Of a stretch of DNA of 64,000 nt, positions 35,890-45,218 are shown piece after piece. The stretch is from Planctomycetota bacterium (GTDB taxonomy: Bacteria > Planctomycetota > OFTM77). A model generated the notes under the pieces. That model worked only from the letters and a program-made list of their open reading frames with translations, had not been told where the DNA came from and ran no database searches. The first letter of the stretch is position 1; the number at the start of each line of letters is the position of its first letter. The DNA is taken from the NCBI GenBank assembly GCA_029260795.1, contig JAJDCO010000112.1, positions 1 to 64,000 on the forward strand, read 5' to 3'. A program made the translations under genes and the position numbers.

Positions 35890-37061
35890 ACGAGACGAGT
35901 GGGATGCCGACCATGACGATTCCGACCGAGGCCAACGTGCTGTTGCCGGTCTACCCCCATCTGGGCTTCGAGCCCGTTCAGGGCGACGATGTGTGGCTGG
36001 AGACCCGCGACGGTCGACGGCTGCTCGATCTGTATGGCGGTCACGCCGTCGCGTTGTTGGGCTATCGTCACCCGCGCCTGATCGAAGCGCTGAGCTCCCA
36101 GGCGCACACCCTGTTCTTCCAGAGCAACGCGGTCGAGCTGGCCGTGCGAGCCGAAGCCGGGCGACGCCTCTTGGACTTCGCGCCGGACGGGCTCACGCGC
36201 GCCTTCTTCGTCAACTCGGGCGCCGAGGCGAACGAGAACGCGTTGCGCCTCGCTTTTCGCCGCACGGGCCGCAGCGAAGTGGTCGCCCTCGAAAGAGGCT
36301 TTCACGGGCGCACGGCCGCAGCGGGCGCGGCAACCTGGGGATCGGACGCCTGGTATGCCTTTCCGAGCAAGCCGTTCCCGACGCGCTTCGTACCGCGAGA
36401 CGACCCGGCCGCCCTCGAATCGGCGATCGGAGATCGGACGGCGGCCGTGATCCTCGAGCCCGTGCAAGGGTTGGCGGGCGCCTTCCCGTTGGGCCGAGAC
36501 TTCGTAGCCGCAGCGCGAGCCGCCTGCGACGCGCACGGAGCGACCCTGATCTTCGACGAGGTGCAGTGCGGAATGGGCCGAACGGGTCAGCCGTTCGGGG
36601 CCGACCTCTATGGCGTCACTCCGGATCTACTCACGACCGCCAAGGGGCTCGCCGGCGGGTTCCCGGCCGGCGCAGTGCTCGTCACGGACGCGCTGGCCGA
36701 GGGCGTGCCGTTCGGGGCGCTCGGCACGACCTTCGGCGGCGGCCCGCTCGCCTGCGCCTTGATGACGGCCGTGATCGACACGATCGAGTCGGAGGACCTC
36801 CTCAGCAACGTCCGCGCTCGCTCGAAGGAGATTCGAGAGCGCTGCGTCGTGGGACCGATCGAGTCGGTGCACGGGGAAGGCTTGCTGCTGGGCCTGGTGG
36901 CTCCGAATGGCGCCAAACCGTTGCGAGCCGCCCTGCTCGAGCGCGGGATCGTTACCGGCGGCGCGAACGATCCGAACATCGTGCGGTTGCTGCCGCCGTT
37001 GACGCTGCGGAGCGAGCACGTCGATCTCCTGGTCCGAGCGCTCGAGGAGATCGCGTCATGA
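35886..37061 (+). CDS. argD: N-acylornithine aminotransferase
   Basis: 391 residues if the GTG in the argC stop (GTGA) is used; ATGs at 35904 and 35913 would shorten it by 6 or 9 residues. It is a class III PLP aminotransferase. Visible motifs are DLYGGHAVALLGYRHP, FVNSGAEANENALRLAFR, ERGFHGRT, the LIFDEVQCGMGRTG cofactor aspartate, and TTAKGLAGGFP with the PLP lysine. It converts N-acylglutamate semialdehyde and glutamate to N-acylornithine and 2-oxoglutarate. It overlaps the carbamoyltransferase gene by four bases. The position between argC and argF' matches its step in the pathway. Confidence 0.93.
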   Translation: MNETSGMPTMTIPTEANVLLPVYPHLGFEPVQGDDVWLETRDGRRLLDLYGGHAVALLGYRHPRLIEALSSQAHTLFFQSNAVELAVRAEAGRRLLDFAPDGLTRAFFVNSGAEANENALRLAFRRTGRSEVVALERGFHGRTAAAGAATWGSDAWYAFPSKPFPTRFVPRDDPAALESAIGDRTAAVILEPVQGLAGAFPLGRDFVAAARAACDAHGATLIFDEVQCGMGRTGQPFGADLYGVTPDLLTTAKGLAGGFPAGAVLVTDALAEGVPFGALGTTFGGGPLACALMTAVIDTIESEDLLSNVRARSKEIRERCVVGPIESVHGEGLLLGLVAPNGAKPLRAALLERGIVTGGANDPNIVRLLPPLTLRSEHVDLLVRALEEIAS

Positions 37062-38071
37062 GGCACTTCCTCGATCTGGCGAGCTGGTCGGACGACGAGC
37101 TGCACGCGCTCCTCGAACGCGCTGGCGTTCTCGAGCACACGCCTTCGACCGCGCTGACCGGCCGCGTGCTGGGCTTGCTATTCATGAACCCTTCGCTCCG
37201 AACCCTCGCCTCGTTCCAATCGGGCATGTCGCGGCTGGGCGGATCGTCCTTCGTGATCTCTCCGGGACGCGGCAGTTGGGAGCTCGAGACGCGCCTGGGC
37301 GTGGTCATGAACGACGTCGCGGCCGAGCACGTGCGCGAAGCCATCCCCGTGCTCGCATCCTATGCGGACCTGCTCGGCATTCGCGCCTTCGCCTCGGGCA
37401 CCGACCTCCAGGCCGACGTCGAGGATCGCCTCTTCCATCAGCTCGCCGCGCTCTCGCCCGTGCCGGTAATCAACCTCGAGTCGGCGATCGACCATCCTTG
37501 TCAGGCGCTGGCGGACTGGAAGACGCTCGACGACCTCGACGTGCCGCGCCAAGGCGGGCGCTTCGTCCTGAGCTGGGCGTATCATCCCAAGGCGCTTCCG
37601 CTCGCCGTGCCGGCGGCGGCCGTCCAGTTCGCGGCCCGCCGCGGTATGGACGTCACGGTGCTGCGGCCCAACGGCTTCGGGCTACCGGAAGCCGTCATGG
37701 AGCGAGCTCGGTCCGCGGCCGCGGCCGCTGGCGGCTCGGTGCGCGAATCAGAGGACCGCGGCGAAGCGATGGAAGGCGCGCACGTGCTGTACGCCAAGTC
37801 GTGGACGGCCCCCGCCGACTACGGGGACGCCGAAGCCGAGTCCTTCCGACGGGCCTCGTTGCGCGACTGGTGCGTGGGCGAGAGCTGGTTCGAGACCGCG
37901 GCGAAGGACTGCCGATTTCTGCATTGCTTACCGGTGCGTCGCAACGTCGTCGTTCGCGACGAGGTGCTCGATGGGCCACGGAGCGTCGTCGTTCCACAGG
38001 CCCGCAACCGCATGTTCGCTCAAATGGCCGTGCTCGAAAAGCTGATGGCCTCGAAGGAGATCGCAAGTTGA
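37058..38071 (+). CDS. argF': N-acylornithine carbamoyltransferase (SOTCase/AOTCase type)
   Basis: 337 residues. It carries MNPSLRTLASF in place of the STRTR motif of ordinary ornithine carbamoyltransferase, and GRGSWELETRLG, HPCQALADW, SWAYHPKALP and HCLPVRRN, all features of acetyl- or succinyl-ornithine enzymes. In the known pair, Glu92 (Xanthomonas, acetyl) or Pro90 (Bacteroides, succinyl) sets the acyl specificity. The aligned residue here is Ala89 in VAAEH. The acetyl-specific lysine near the C-terminus is Met. The final arginine of NPSxRTR is Leu. So it is an acylornithine enzyme of unsettled specificity, less likely acetyl. The alignment is from memory. It makes N-acylcitrulline, which the M20 enzyme would then deacylate. 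Confidence 0.88.
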   Translation: MRHFLDLASWSDDELHALLERAGVLEHTPSTALTGRVLGLLFMNPSLRTLASFQSGMSRLGGSSFVISPGRGSWELETRLGVVMNDVAAEHVREAIPVLASYADLLGIRAFASGTDLQADVEDRLFHQLAALSPVPVINLESAIDHPCQALADWKTLDDLDVPRQGGRFVLSWAYHPKALPLAVPAAAVQFAARRGMDVTVLRPNGFGLPEAVMERARSAAAAAGGSVRESEDRGEAMEGAHVLYAKSWTAPADYGDAEAESFRRASLRDWCVGESWFETAAKDCRFLHCLPVRRNVVVRDEVLDGPRSVVVPQARNRMFAQMAVLEKLMASKEIAS

Positions 38072-38994
38072 ACGACCCCGGCGACCGGACCGTCGCGGTG
38101 ACCGCGCTCAAGCGGGCCGTCCCCTACATCCGGCTCTTCAAGCACAAGACGTTCGTGATCAAGGCCGGCGGCGCCGTGTTCGCCGAGCCCGAGACGATGC
38201 GCGCTCTCGTCGAGCAGGTCGGCATCCTGCATCAGGTCGGCATCCGGACCGTGGTCGTGCACGGCGGCGGACCGCAATCGACCGAGCTGGCCAAGGCCTT
38301 GGGCCTGGAGACGCAGTTCGTCGATGGTCGCCGTGTCACCGACGATCGAGCCCTGGACGTCTCGGCGATGGTGCTCAACGGGATGATCAACACGCGCCTC
38401 TTGGCCGCCTGCCGCGACCTCGAAGTCCCCGCCGTCGGCGTGAGTGGCATCGACGCCGGCTTGATTCGAGCCCGTCGGCGCCCGCCCGTGAAGACCGGCG
38501 AGCGCACGGTCGATTACGGGCACGTCGGCGACATCGTGTCGGTCGATCCTTCGGTGCTGCAGAAGCATCTCGATGCCGGCTTGCTGCCGATCGTCAGTCC
38601 GCTGTCGTGCGACGAGCGCGGCAACCTGCTGAACATCAATGCCGACACCGTGGCCGCGGCCCTGGCCGCTCGCCTGAACGCCGAGAAGCTGATCCTCATC
38701 ACGGGCACGCCCGGCATCCTCGAAGACGAGAGCGACCCGGCTTCGCTGGTCTCCTACACCGACCTCTCGGGTCTGCAGCGCCTGCGTCAGCAAGGGTGTC
38801 TGGCGGCCGGCATGCTCCCGAAGGCCGACGCGATCGCCGAGGCGCTGACCGGTGGCGTGCAGCGCGTGCACCTCATCTCGTACAAGGTTCCGGACAGCCT
38901 GCTGCTCGAGGTCTTCACGAACGAGGGAGCCGGCACGCTGGTGGTTCGAGACATCGCGGCGCTCTCCCCCGCCGAGCAACAAGGGTCGGAGTGA
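38068..38994 (+). CDS. argB: N-acylglutamate kinase
   Basis: 308 residues from a TTG overlapping the previous stop codon. It is an amino-acid kinase that phosphorylates N-acylglutamate. KTFVIKAGGAVFAE contains the phosphate-binding lysine and glycines, VVVHGGGPQSTELAKALG the substrate loop, and NINADTVAAALAARL the Asn/Asp that position the acyl substrate. LILITGTPGILEDE and GGMLPK-like AAGMLPKADA complete the nucleotide site. The N-terminal helix (TALKRAVPYIRLFK) is the type found in arginine-sensitive hexameric NAGKs, so feedback inhibition is plausible. It overlaps the M20 gene by one base. Confidence 0.93.
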   Translation: MNDPGDRTVAVTALKRAVPYIRLFKHKTFVIKAGGAVFAEPETMRALVEQVGILHQVGIRTVVVHGGGPQSTELAKALGLETQFVDGRRVTDDRALDVSAMVLNGMINTRLLAACRDLEVPAVGVSGIDAGLIRARRRPPVKTGERTVDYGHVGDIVSVDPSVLQKHLDAGLLPIVSPLSCDERGNLLNINADTVAAALAARLNAEKLILITGTPGILEDESDPASLVSYTDLSGLQRLRQQGCLAAGMLPKADAIAEALTGGVQRVHLISYKVPDSLLLEVFTNEGAGTLVVRDIAALSPAEQQGSE

Positions 38995-40064
38995 TGCTGA
39001 GCGACGAGGAGATCCTGGCGCTGCATCGCGAGATCGTGTCTCAGCCGTCGATCTCGGGGAGTGAGGGCGAGCTCTGCACGTGGCTCGTCGACTGGCTGAG
39101 CGCGCGCGGCTGGAAGGTCGAGCGCACCGGCGACAGCTTGTTCGTCCTCGCCGGCGAGGGGCCGCTGCTGATGCTCGACACGCACATCGACACGGTACCG
39201 CCGTCCTCGAAGTGGACCCGCGAGCCCCACGCGGTCGCAGTCGAGGACGGGCGCGTCTACGGGCTCGGCGCGAACGATGCGAAGGCGAGCGTGGCGGCGA
39301 TGATCGCGACTTTGGAGAACGTCGGTCGCGAGTCGCTCGGCATCACGTTGGGTCTCGGCTTGGCCGCCGAGGAAGAGACCAAGAGCCGGGGCACCGAGAT
39401 GATTCTCGATGTCCTGAGAGCACAAGGGCGCGCCGTGACGGCCGCCATCATCGGTGAGCCGACCGGGCTCGACATCGCGATCTCTCAGAAAGGGCTCTTG
39501 ATGCTCGATCTGGTCGCGAGCGGGGACGCCTGCCACGCCGCGAACGCCGACGCGCTCGGTGCGCGCAACGCCGCGTTCCGCCTGGCGCGCGACCTGGTGG
39601 CACTCGAGACGCTCGACCGCGGCGAGCCGCATCCGCAGCTCGGGCCGGCCAGCCTCCAGGCGACGGTCCTCGAGTGCGGCACGGCGCGCAACATGATCCC
39701 GGCCGAGGCCACCGCCCTGCTCGACATCCGGACCACGCCGACTCGCGGTCATGCCGAGTGGATCGAGACCATCCGAGGCGCGGTCGAAGGCGAGGTGCTC
39801 GTGCGCAGCCAGCGCCTCGAGCCGCGCGAGACGGCCGCCGATCATCCGCTCGTGCAGGCCGCGCAGCGCGCGCGTCCCACGGCGACGCTGTACGGATCGG
39901 CCGGCATGTCGGACTTGGTGCTGTTCAAAGACATCCCGGCCATCAAGGTCGGACCGGGCCGCACTGAGCGCTCTCACACGCCCGACGAGTACGTGCTCGA
40001 GTCCGAGATCTTGGACGGCGCACGCTTCTACGAGTCGGCCATCCGCGAGCTCGCACGGCAGTGA
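38994..40064 (+). CDS. M20 deacylase, probable N-acylcitrulline or N-acylornithine deacylase
   Basis: 356 residues of the ArgE/DapE/LysK family, zinc enzymes that remove an acyl group. The first zinc histidine is in LDTHIDTVPP, the bridging aspartate in GLGANDAKAS, the catalytic glutamate pair in GLAAEEETKS, a ligand in GEPTGLDI, and the last histidine in RSHTPDEY. The dimerisation lid lies between about residues 175 and 270. Beside an acylornithine carbamoyltransferase, the likely substrate is N-acylcitrulline, as in Xanthomonas, rather than N-acylornithine. LysK- and DapE-type activity cannot be excluded by sequence. argH follows after 51 bases. Confidence 0.9.
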   Translation: MLSDEEILALHREIVSQPSISGSEGELCTWLVDWLSARGWKVERTGDSLFVLAGEGPLLMLDTHIDTVPPSSKWTREPHAVAVEDGRVYGLGANDAKASVAAMIATLENVGRESLGITLGLGLAAEEETKSRGTEMILDVLRAQGRAVTAAIIGEPTGLDIAISQKGLLMLDLVASGDACHAANADALGARNAAFRLARDLVALETLDRGEPHPQLGPASLQATVLECGTARNMIPAEATALLDIRTTPTRGHAEWIETIRGAVEGEVLVRSQRLEPRETAADHPLVQAAQRARPTATLYGSAGMSDLVLFKDIPAIKVGPGRTERSHTPDEYVLESEILDGARFYESAIRELARQ

Positions 40065-40115
40065 AGACGCGTCGAAGTCACGATTCCCCGACCATCGATC
40101 ACGGGTGACCGAAGA

Positions 40116-41300
40116 ATGCCGAGACTCTGGGAAAAGGGCGAACCGCTCGATCAACGGGTCCTGCGCTACACCGCCGAGGAAGATCACCGCCTCGACGAGC
40201 GGCTGGTCCCCTACGACGTGCGCGCTTCGATCGCCCACGCCACGATGCTGAAAGAGCGAGGCCTCCTCGCCGCGTCCGACTGCGAGGCCATCGCCCAGGG
40301 CCTACAAGCGCTCGCCGACTCTCACGCGCGCGGCGAATGGTCGATCCGACTCGAGGACGAGGATTGTCACACCGCGCTCGAGTCTCGCCTGACCGAACAG
40401 ATCGGAGAGGCCGGCGGCCGCGTGCACCTGGCTCGCTCCCGCAACGATCAAGTCCTGGCCGCACTGCGCCTCTACCTCCGCGACGAGGTGGAGTCGCTGG
40501 CCGGAGAGGTCGGCCAGGCCGTCCAGGAGCTGACCGAGCTGGCCGTGCGACAGGGCGAGCTCGAGCTGCCCGGGTACACGCATCTGCAGCGAGCGATGCC
40601 GAGCTCCGTGGCGCTCTGGGCACACGGCTTCGCGGCCGAGCTCCAGGACGATCAACAAGGGCTGCGTGCGACGCGGCGTCGACTCGACAAGAACCCACTC
40701 GGCTCGGCGGCCGGCTATGGCGTGCCGGTGCTGCCGATCGATCGCGAGCGCACGCGCGAGCTCCTCGATTTCGAAGTCGTGCATGAGCCAGTCACCGCCG
40801 TGCAGCTCTCGCGCGGCAAGGCCGAAGCTCACGTGCTGTTCGAGGTCGCCTTGCTGATGCAGGATCTCGGTCGCTTGGCGGCGGATCTGGTCTTGTTCGC
40901 CACCCAAGAGTTCGCGTTCGTCAAGCTGCCCGACGCGCTGACCACCGGCTCGTCGATCATGCCACAGAAGCGCAACCCCGATCTCTTCGAGCTCGTGCGC
41001 GGCCGCAGCGGTCAAGCGCATGCCTGGCTGCTCGAGGTGCTCTCGGTGCCGGTGAAGCTGACATCGGGATATCATCGAGATCTCCAGCTCATCAAGGCGC
41101 CGCTGTTTCGCGGCATCGATGCGGCCCACGACACGGTGCTGCTGATGACCCACGCCCTCGGCGACGTCGCGTTCCGCCCCGAGAACATCGAGCTCGACCC
41201 CAGCCTCTTCGCCGCCGAGCAAGCGTATCGATTGGTGATCGACGAAGGCATTCCGTTTCGAGAAGCCTACCGCCGCATCGCCGACGAACTGAAGGAGTAG
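40116..41300 (+). CDS. argH: Argininosuccinate lyase
   Basis: 394 residues, shorter than the usual 460 because the C-terminal lid region is reduced. It splits argininosuccinate into arginine and fumarate, the last step. VHLARSRNDQVLAALRLYLRDEV is the first conserved block, GYTHLQRAMPSSVALWAHG the second, with the histidine, and TTGSSIMPQKRNPD the signature with the catalytic serine. Short forms are known in several phyla. It ends the arginine operon; an intergenic repeat begins ten bases after its stop codon and no clear terminator is seen. The 51-base gap before it is the largest in the operon. Confidence 0.93.
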   Translation: MPRLWEKGEPLDQRVLRYTAEEDHRLDERLVPYDVRASIAHATMLKERGLLAASDCEAIAQGLQALADSHARGEWSIRLEDEDCHTALESRLTEQIGEAGGRVHLARSRNDQVLAALRLYLRDEVESLAGEVGQAVQELTELAVRQGELELPGYTHLQRAMPSSVALWAHGFAAELQDDQQGLRATRRRLDKNPLGSAAGYGVPVLPIDRERTRELLDFEVVHEPVTAVQLSRGKAEAHVLFEVALLMQDLGRLAADLVLFATQEFAFVKLPDALTTGSSIMPQKRNPDLFELVRGRSGQAHAWLLEVLSVPVKLTSGYHRDLQLIKAPLFRGIDAAHDTVLLMTHALGDVAFRPENIELDPSLFAAEQAYRLVIDEGIPFREAYRRIADELKE

Positions 41301-41310
41301 GTTCGGGGGG

Positions 41311-41424
41311 CTTGCTGCGCGCGCGGTGCTTGGCGACCGAACGTCGCTCGAACGCGCGACTCTGCGGGGACGTCATGAACGACCTCCTCCTTCGGGCGCG
41401 TGACCCGCTCGCTTGCTCGCTGGC
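41311..41424. repeat. Long intergenic repeat, copy 1
   Basis: About 114 bases beginning CTTGCTGCGCGCGCGG and running through GACCTCCTCCTTCGGGCGCG to CGCTGGC. A copy at 45219-45330 matches it over nearly the whole length, and diverged tandem copies lie at 50798-51170. It starts ten bases after argH. In all three places one minus-strand frame is open and reads as a basic peptide with EEVxxDVP, but no start codon or ribosome-binding site is seen. The remaining 229 bases before 41654 hold nothing else that I recognise except small hairpins such as GAAGGAGGGTCCTTC. Confidence 0.75.
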
Positions 41425-41653
41425 ATGCGGGTACTTCATGCCTCGCGGGCGCCTTGTTAGGCTGTTCGGAGGGGAAACGCGCCTGTGAAGGAGGGTCCTT
41501 CGAGAGGAAGTGGGCCACTTCGAGCGCTGACTGAAGAGGGAGTCAAGATCACGGAAACTCCAACTGGCCCTCAACCCCGAGTTGCGCGATTGCCAGCACC
41601 CGACGATCGATGAGAGGCTCATTGCTCTTCTCAGCCACACTCCAGGATCGCCC

Positions 41654-43774
41654 ATGAAGAACTTCCTCGCCTGGGTCGGGATCGTGATCGTCATCTCGAT
41701 GGTCGTCGTCTTGTGGTGGGATCGCGGCGACGATGCGGGCGGCGGATCGATTGAAGTGGCGTCGGGCTCGAGTGCCGAGGCACTGCCCGTCGTCCCACGG
41801 CCTCTTGGCGAAGAGGCGCGGGCCGTCGCGGGCCCGAGGTCGGTGGGGCCGGATCGCTTCGACGAGACGCGGCCTGCGACGACCACACCGTTGCCGGCGC
41901 CAACGACGGGAACGATCGTTGGACGGATCGTCGAAGAGAACGGTGAGCTCGCTGTGGGATTCTGGAACGTCGCGCTCGAGGTGGGCAACCGCTCTCGAGG
42001 CCTGGTCATCGACGCCGGTGCCTTTCGCTTCGAAGGGGTTCCGCCCGGCTGGGCCAGTGTGCGGGCTTCTTCGAACCTCGCCGACCGCAGCGCCGATGCC
42101 GGTCTACGAGTCGAGCAGGGAGAGGAGCATGAGATCGAGCTCATCCACCGTGGCGCGCCCACGAGCTCGCGGATCGTGCTTCACGTCTTGTCGTGTCCCA
42201 TCCCGCTCTGGGAGCTCGGCGACGAGAATCTCCGCCTGACAGATCCCTGGGGCAACCTCGTCCCCTGCCCCGACGTCGCCGACCGGACTTGGGAGGACCT
42301 GACCGGTGGCCCTTACCGTCTCGAGGTCGAGCATCCTCATCTCGAGCCCTGGAGTCAGGGCGAACTCAGGCCAGGCCAGATCGTGCGCGCTGAGCTGACC
42401 GGCAACGCGGCGATCGCGCTGACGGTTCTCGATGCCGACGGAGTCGCGCTCACCGACTACGGGCTGTCGATCCAGCATGAGGCCGTCGAGGCACTCCGAT
42501 ACGGGAGCGACCCACTCGATGACGAGCCCGAAGTGGGCAAGCCCATCCCCGACGACGGCATCTTCCGAGGCATCCTCCCACGACCCTTTCGGCTGGTCGC
42601 GAAAGCCCGCGGATACGCCCCGTTCAGCTTGGAGATCGAGGACCTCCAGCCTGGCGAGACGCGGCCCATCGTCGCGAGGCTGCTTCACGGTGCGAATGTC
42701 GACGGCGTCGTCTCGTCGACCGCCGAACGCTTTATTCCCGATGCCGATCTGATGCTCGTTCCCGTCCTGGACTCCGAGGAGCCGATCGGCGGCGAAGTCC
42801 GACTCCGGACTCGGTCCAATGCCAAGGGACATTTCCGTTTCGAAGACGTCACGGCGGGAACCTGGCAGCTCATCGGGCGGAATGGTCCCGGCCTGTCGGC
42901 GGAGCAGATCATCGCGCTCGACCCAGGAGAGTCGCGGCGCGTCGACCTCCAGCTACCTCCGGCCGGCTGGTTGGTGGGCCGAGTCCTGGGCCCACCTGAG
43001 GCGAGTTTCGATGGGCTGTATCTTCGACCGGAGACCTCGGTGACCCAACCGGGTGGCGGCGACTACGCAGCAACACGTGTCGCACCGAATGGGAGCTTTC
43101 GATTGGGCCCACTCCCTGCCGGCGAAGTGAAGGTTCACCTGGTCGTTCCTTACAAGCCCCGACAGGCTCGAGCTGAGCTTCGCGAGCATCGACCCTCGAT
43201 GATGGAGGTGGCCCGGGTCGTCGTCGACGGTGAGACCGAGTGCCTCATCGACCTCCGCGATCGCTTCCCCGGTGCGATTGACGTGGCGGCGACGCTCAAT
43301 GGGCAACCCGCCGCCGGTCAAGGAATCATGGTCTACCGGCTCGACGACGAGGGGAATGCAGTCCCCGGTCCCATCTCGGGTCACTTCGACGCGAATGGTC
43401 GGGTGACGCTCGCTCCGATCCCCCCGGGCCGGTGGAGGCTCTCCATTTGGGCGCGTAACCTCGAATGGAAGCACGAAGTCGATACGCTGGACGTCTTGCC
43501 CAACCAGACGGTCCTGCGCGACGTGTCCATCCCGCTCTTCTCCGGAAGCGTCCAGGTGCTCACCGCGGATGACGGTGTCCCGTTGCGGCAGGGACAGCTC
43601 TCTCTGCACCTCGGCGCTCCGGGTGCGCGCTCGATTGCGACCGATGCCGAAGGCCGATTCGAGCTCACTGCGCCGCCGGGCCGCTATGGGCTCCGAACGA
43701 ATTGGAATGTGCGAACCGAGTTCGAGTGGAGGTCGTCCGGTCCGCTGACGGTGCGCTTGGAGAGGGACGAATGA
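41654..43774 (+). CDS. Membrane-anchored carboxypeptidase-regulatory-like repeat protein A
   Basis: 706 residues from the ATG at 41654. One N-terminal membrane helix (FLAWVGIVIVISMVVVLWW) leaves the rest outside the cytoplasm, after a proline-rich linker. The bulk is a series of seven-stranded beta-sandwich repeats of the CarboxypepD_reg / SpaA type, recognised by the recurring pattern GxVxxxxGxP...v...d..G.F.F..vppG. Examples are GAFRFEGVPPGWASVRA, HFRFEDVTAGTWQLIG and VTLAPIPPGRWRLSI. No enzymatic residues are seen. The C-terminal part is paralogous to the next gene (PPAGWLVGRVLGPPEAS against PAAGWLVGRVLVPADAS). It overlaps that gene by four bases. A structural or sensing role in the envelope is inferred. 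Confidence 0.75.
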   Translation: MKNFLAWVGIVIVISMVVVLWWDRGDDAGGGSIEVASGSSAEALPVVPRPLGEEARAVAGPRSVGPDRFDETRPATTTPLPAPTTGTIVGRIVEENGELAVGFWNVALEVGNRSRGLVIDAGAFRFEGVPPGWASVRASSNLADRSADAGLRVEQGEEHEIELIHRGAPTSSRIVLHVLSCPIPLWELGDENLRLTDPWGNLVPCPDVADRTWEDLTGGPYRLEVEHPHLEPWSQGELRPGQIVRAELTGNAAIALTVLDADGVALTDYGLSIQHEAVEALRYGSDPLDDEPEVGKPIPDDGIFRGILPRPFRLVAKARGYAPFSLEIEDLQPGETRPIVARLLHGANVDGVVSSTAERFIPDADLMLVPVLDSEEPIGGEVRLRTRSNAKGHFRFEDVTAGTWQLIGRNGPGLSAEQIIALDPGESRRVDLQLPPAGWLVGRVLGPPEASFDGLYLRPETSVTQPGGGDYAATRVAPNGSFRLGPLPAGEVKVHLVVPYKPRQARAELREHRPSMMEVARVVVDGETECLIDLRDRFPGAIDVAATLNGQPAAGQGIMVYRLDDEGNAVPGPISGHFDANGRVTLAPIPPGRWRLSIWARNLEWKHEVDTLDVLPNQTVLRDVSIPLFSGSVQVLTADDGVPLRQGQLSLHLGAPGARSIATDAEGRFELTAPPGRYGLRTNWNVRTEFEWRSSGPLTVRLERDE

Positions 43775-45192
43775 GACGACTCCGGCTCGTGAACTGGGCA
43801 CTCGCCCTCGGTCTCGTCGGATTGATCGTGGCGGTGACGGCGATGGTCCTGTGGCCGGACGATGTCCGTGAGTCGGAGCAGGTCACCGTTGAGCATGCGT
43901 CCTCCGAGTCGAGGCCCGTCGATCCTCTGCCATATCTCCCCGAGGATGCGGTCCCCGCCGAGCGCCCGCTCGCGACCGCGCCCGAGCCAGTTGCCGACGC
44001 CGAGTTGGCGCCGATCCCGGAGGAGCACTCCGAGGCTCGATTGCGGGCGGTTGTGCTCTCAGGATTCGAGCGCGTCGGTGTGAGCGGCGTCGAGGTGACG
44101 CTCGGACCACGCTCCCCCGCTCCCACTGGCAGAACAGGTCCGCGAGCGACGCCCCAGGCGGAGCCCAACGCGCGACGCCTGATGTCCGATTCCAACGGAG
44201 AGGTGGTGTTCGACGACGTGCCCGCCGGCGAGTGGAGACTCACCGCTCGCCGGGGACCTGAGTTGTCTGTTTCACTGAGCTTGCTCGTCGCTCGTGGTCA
44301 GGACCAAGAAGCTCGGTTGATCCTGCCGGCCGCCGGCTGGTTGGTGGGACGAGTGCTGGTGCCGGCGGATGCGAGCACGGACGCGCTCTTCCTCAGAACG
44401 GAGCCGCTCGATCCCAAAGGCTCTCGAGAGCGATTGGCCTGGTATCGAGCTCACGCTCCGACAAAGATCGACTCGGATGGGACGTTTCGCCATGGCCCAT
44501 TGCTGCCCGGTGAGGTGCAGGTGCTGCTGGCATTCCCATCGACCCCGGACTCGCTTCGAAACCGCGAATGGAACGGGGTCTCCGGGCCCAGCATGGAGGT
44601 CGAGCGTGCGATCATCCAAGCTGGCGAGGAGACGGAGTGCCTGCTCGATCTTCGCGGCCGATTCCCGGGTCGCATTCGGATCGCTGGGACTCTCGACGGA
44701 AGTCCGGCAACCCATCTGGGGCTCAGCGCCCGACAGCTCACCGACGACGGCAATGCGACCCGCAACCAGATGGTCCATCGACTCGACGAGGCCGGTCGAG
44801 CGACCCTCGGACCGTTGCCACCCGGCCGGTGGCAGCTGAGCTTCCGCCCCACTGACGGGAGCTGGGTCTACAGCGCGGATATCGTCGAAGTGCGCTCGAA
44901 TGACGACGTGACCTTCGAGGTCGCCATCGATCGCTTCCCGGGATCGGTGCTGGTGCTCGACGCGACGACAGGAGCCGCTGCAACCAACGCCGTCGTCTGG
45001 CTGCGGATGGGCTCGAAGAACCACCAGGTCCGCACCGATGCCTATGGTCACTTCGATCTCAACGCCCCTGTCGGGCGATACTCGGTCAGCTTGGATGCTC
45101 TCCGGAGCGCCGGGGCCACTCTCGACTGGACGCCGGCGGGACCGGCACCGACCGTGCTCCGACTGCCTCGCGCTGCGGCGAGACGACGGTGA
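43771..45192 (+). CDS. Membrane-anchored carboxypeptidase-regulatory-like repeat protein B
   Basis: 473 residues starting in the previous stop codon (ATGA). An N-terminal helix (LVNWALALGLVGLIVAVTAMVLW) anchors it. About 70 residues of acidic, proline-rich linker follow. The remaining part contains four or so beta-sandwich repeats, including GEVVFDDVPAGEWRLTA, RATLGPLPPGRWQLSF and HFDLNAPVGRYSVSL. It matches the C-terminal half of protein A in order and in several short blocks, so the pair arose by duplication. Translational coupling suggests equal amounts or a complex. It is followed by a second copy of the long intergenic repeat. Confidence 0.75.
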   Translation: MRRLRLVNWALALGLVGLIVAVTAMVLWPDDVRESEQVTVEHASSESRPVDPLPYLPEDAVPAERPLATAPEPVADAELAPIPEEHSEARLRAVVLSGFERVGVSGVEVTLGPRSPAPTGRTGPRATPQAEPNARRLMSDSNGEVVFDDVPAGEWRLTARRGPELSVSLSLLVARGQDQEARLILPAAGWLVGRVLVPADASTDALFLRTEPLDPKGSRERLAWYRAHAPTKIDSDGTFRHGPLLPGEVQVLLAFPSTPDSLRNREWNGVSGPSMEVERAIIQAGEETECLLDLRGRFPGRIRIAGTLDGSPATHLGLSARQLTDDGNATRNQMVHRLDEAGRATLGPLPPGRWQLSFRPTDGSWVYSADIVEVRSNDDVTFEVAIDRFPGSVLVLDATTGAAATNAVVWLRMGSKNHQVRTDAYGHFDLNAPVGRYSVSLDALRSAGATLDWTPAGPAPTVLRLPRAAARRR

Positions 45193-45218
45193 GGGTGTGG
45201 GAGCTGTGTGGGTTCTGG

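Noticed and set aside
37058..38071. Annotation as ordinary ornithine carbamoyltransferase
   Set aside because: The STRTR carbamoyl-phosphate motif is replaced by NPSLRTL, and the WELETRLG and YHPK segments are those of acylornithine enzymes.
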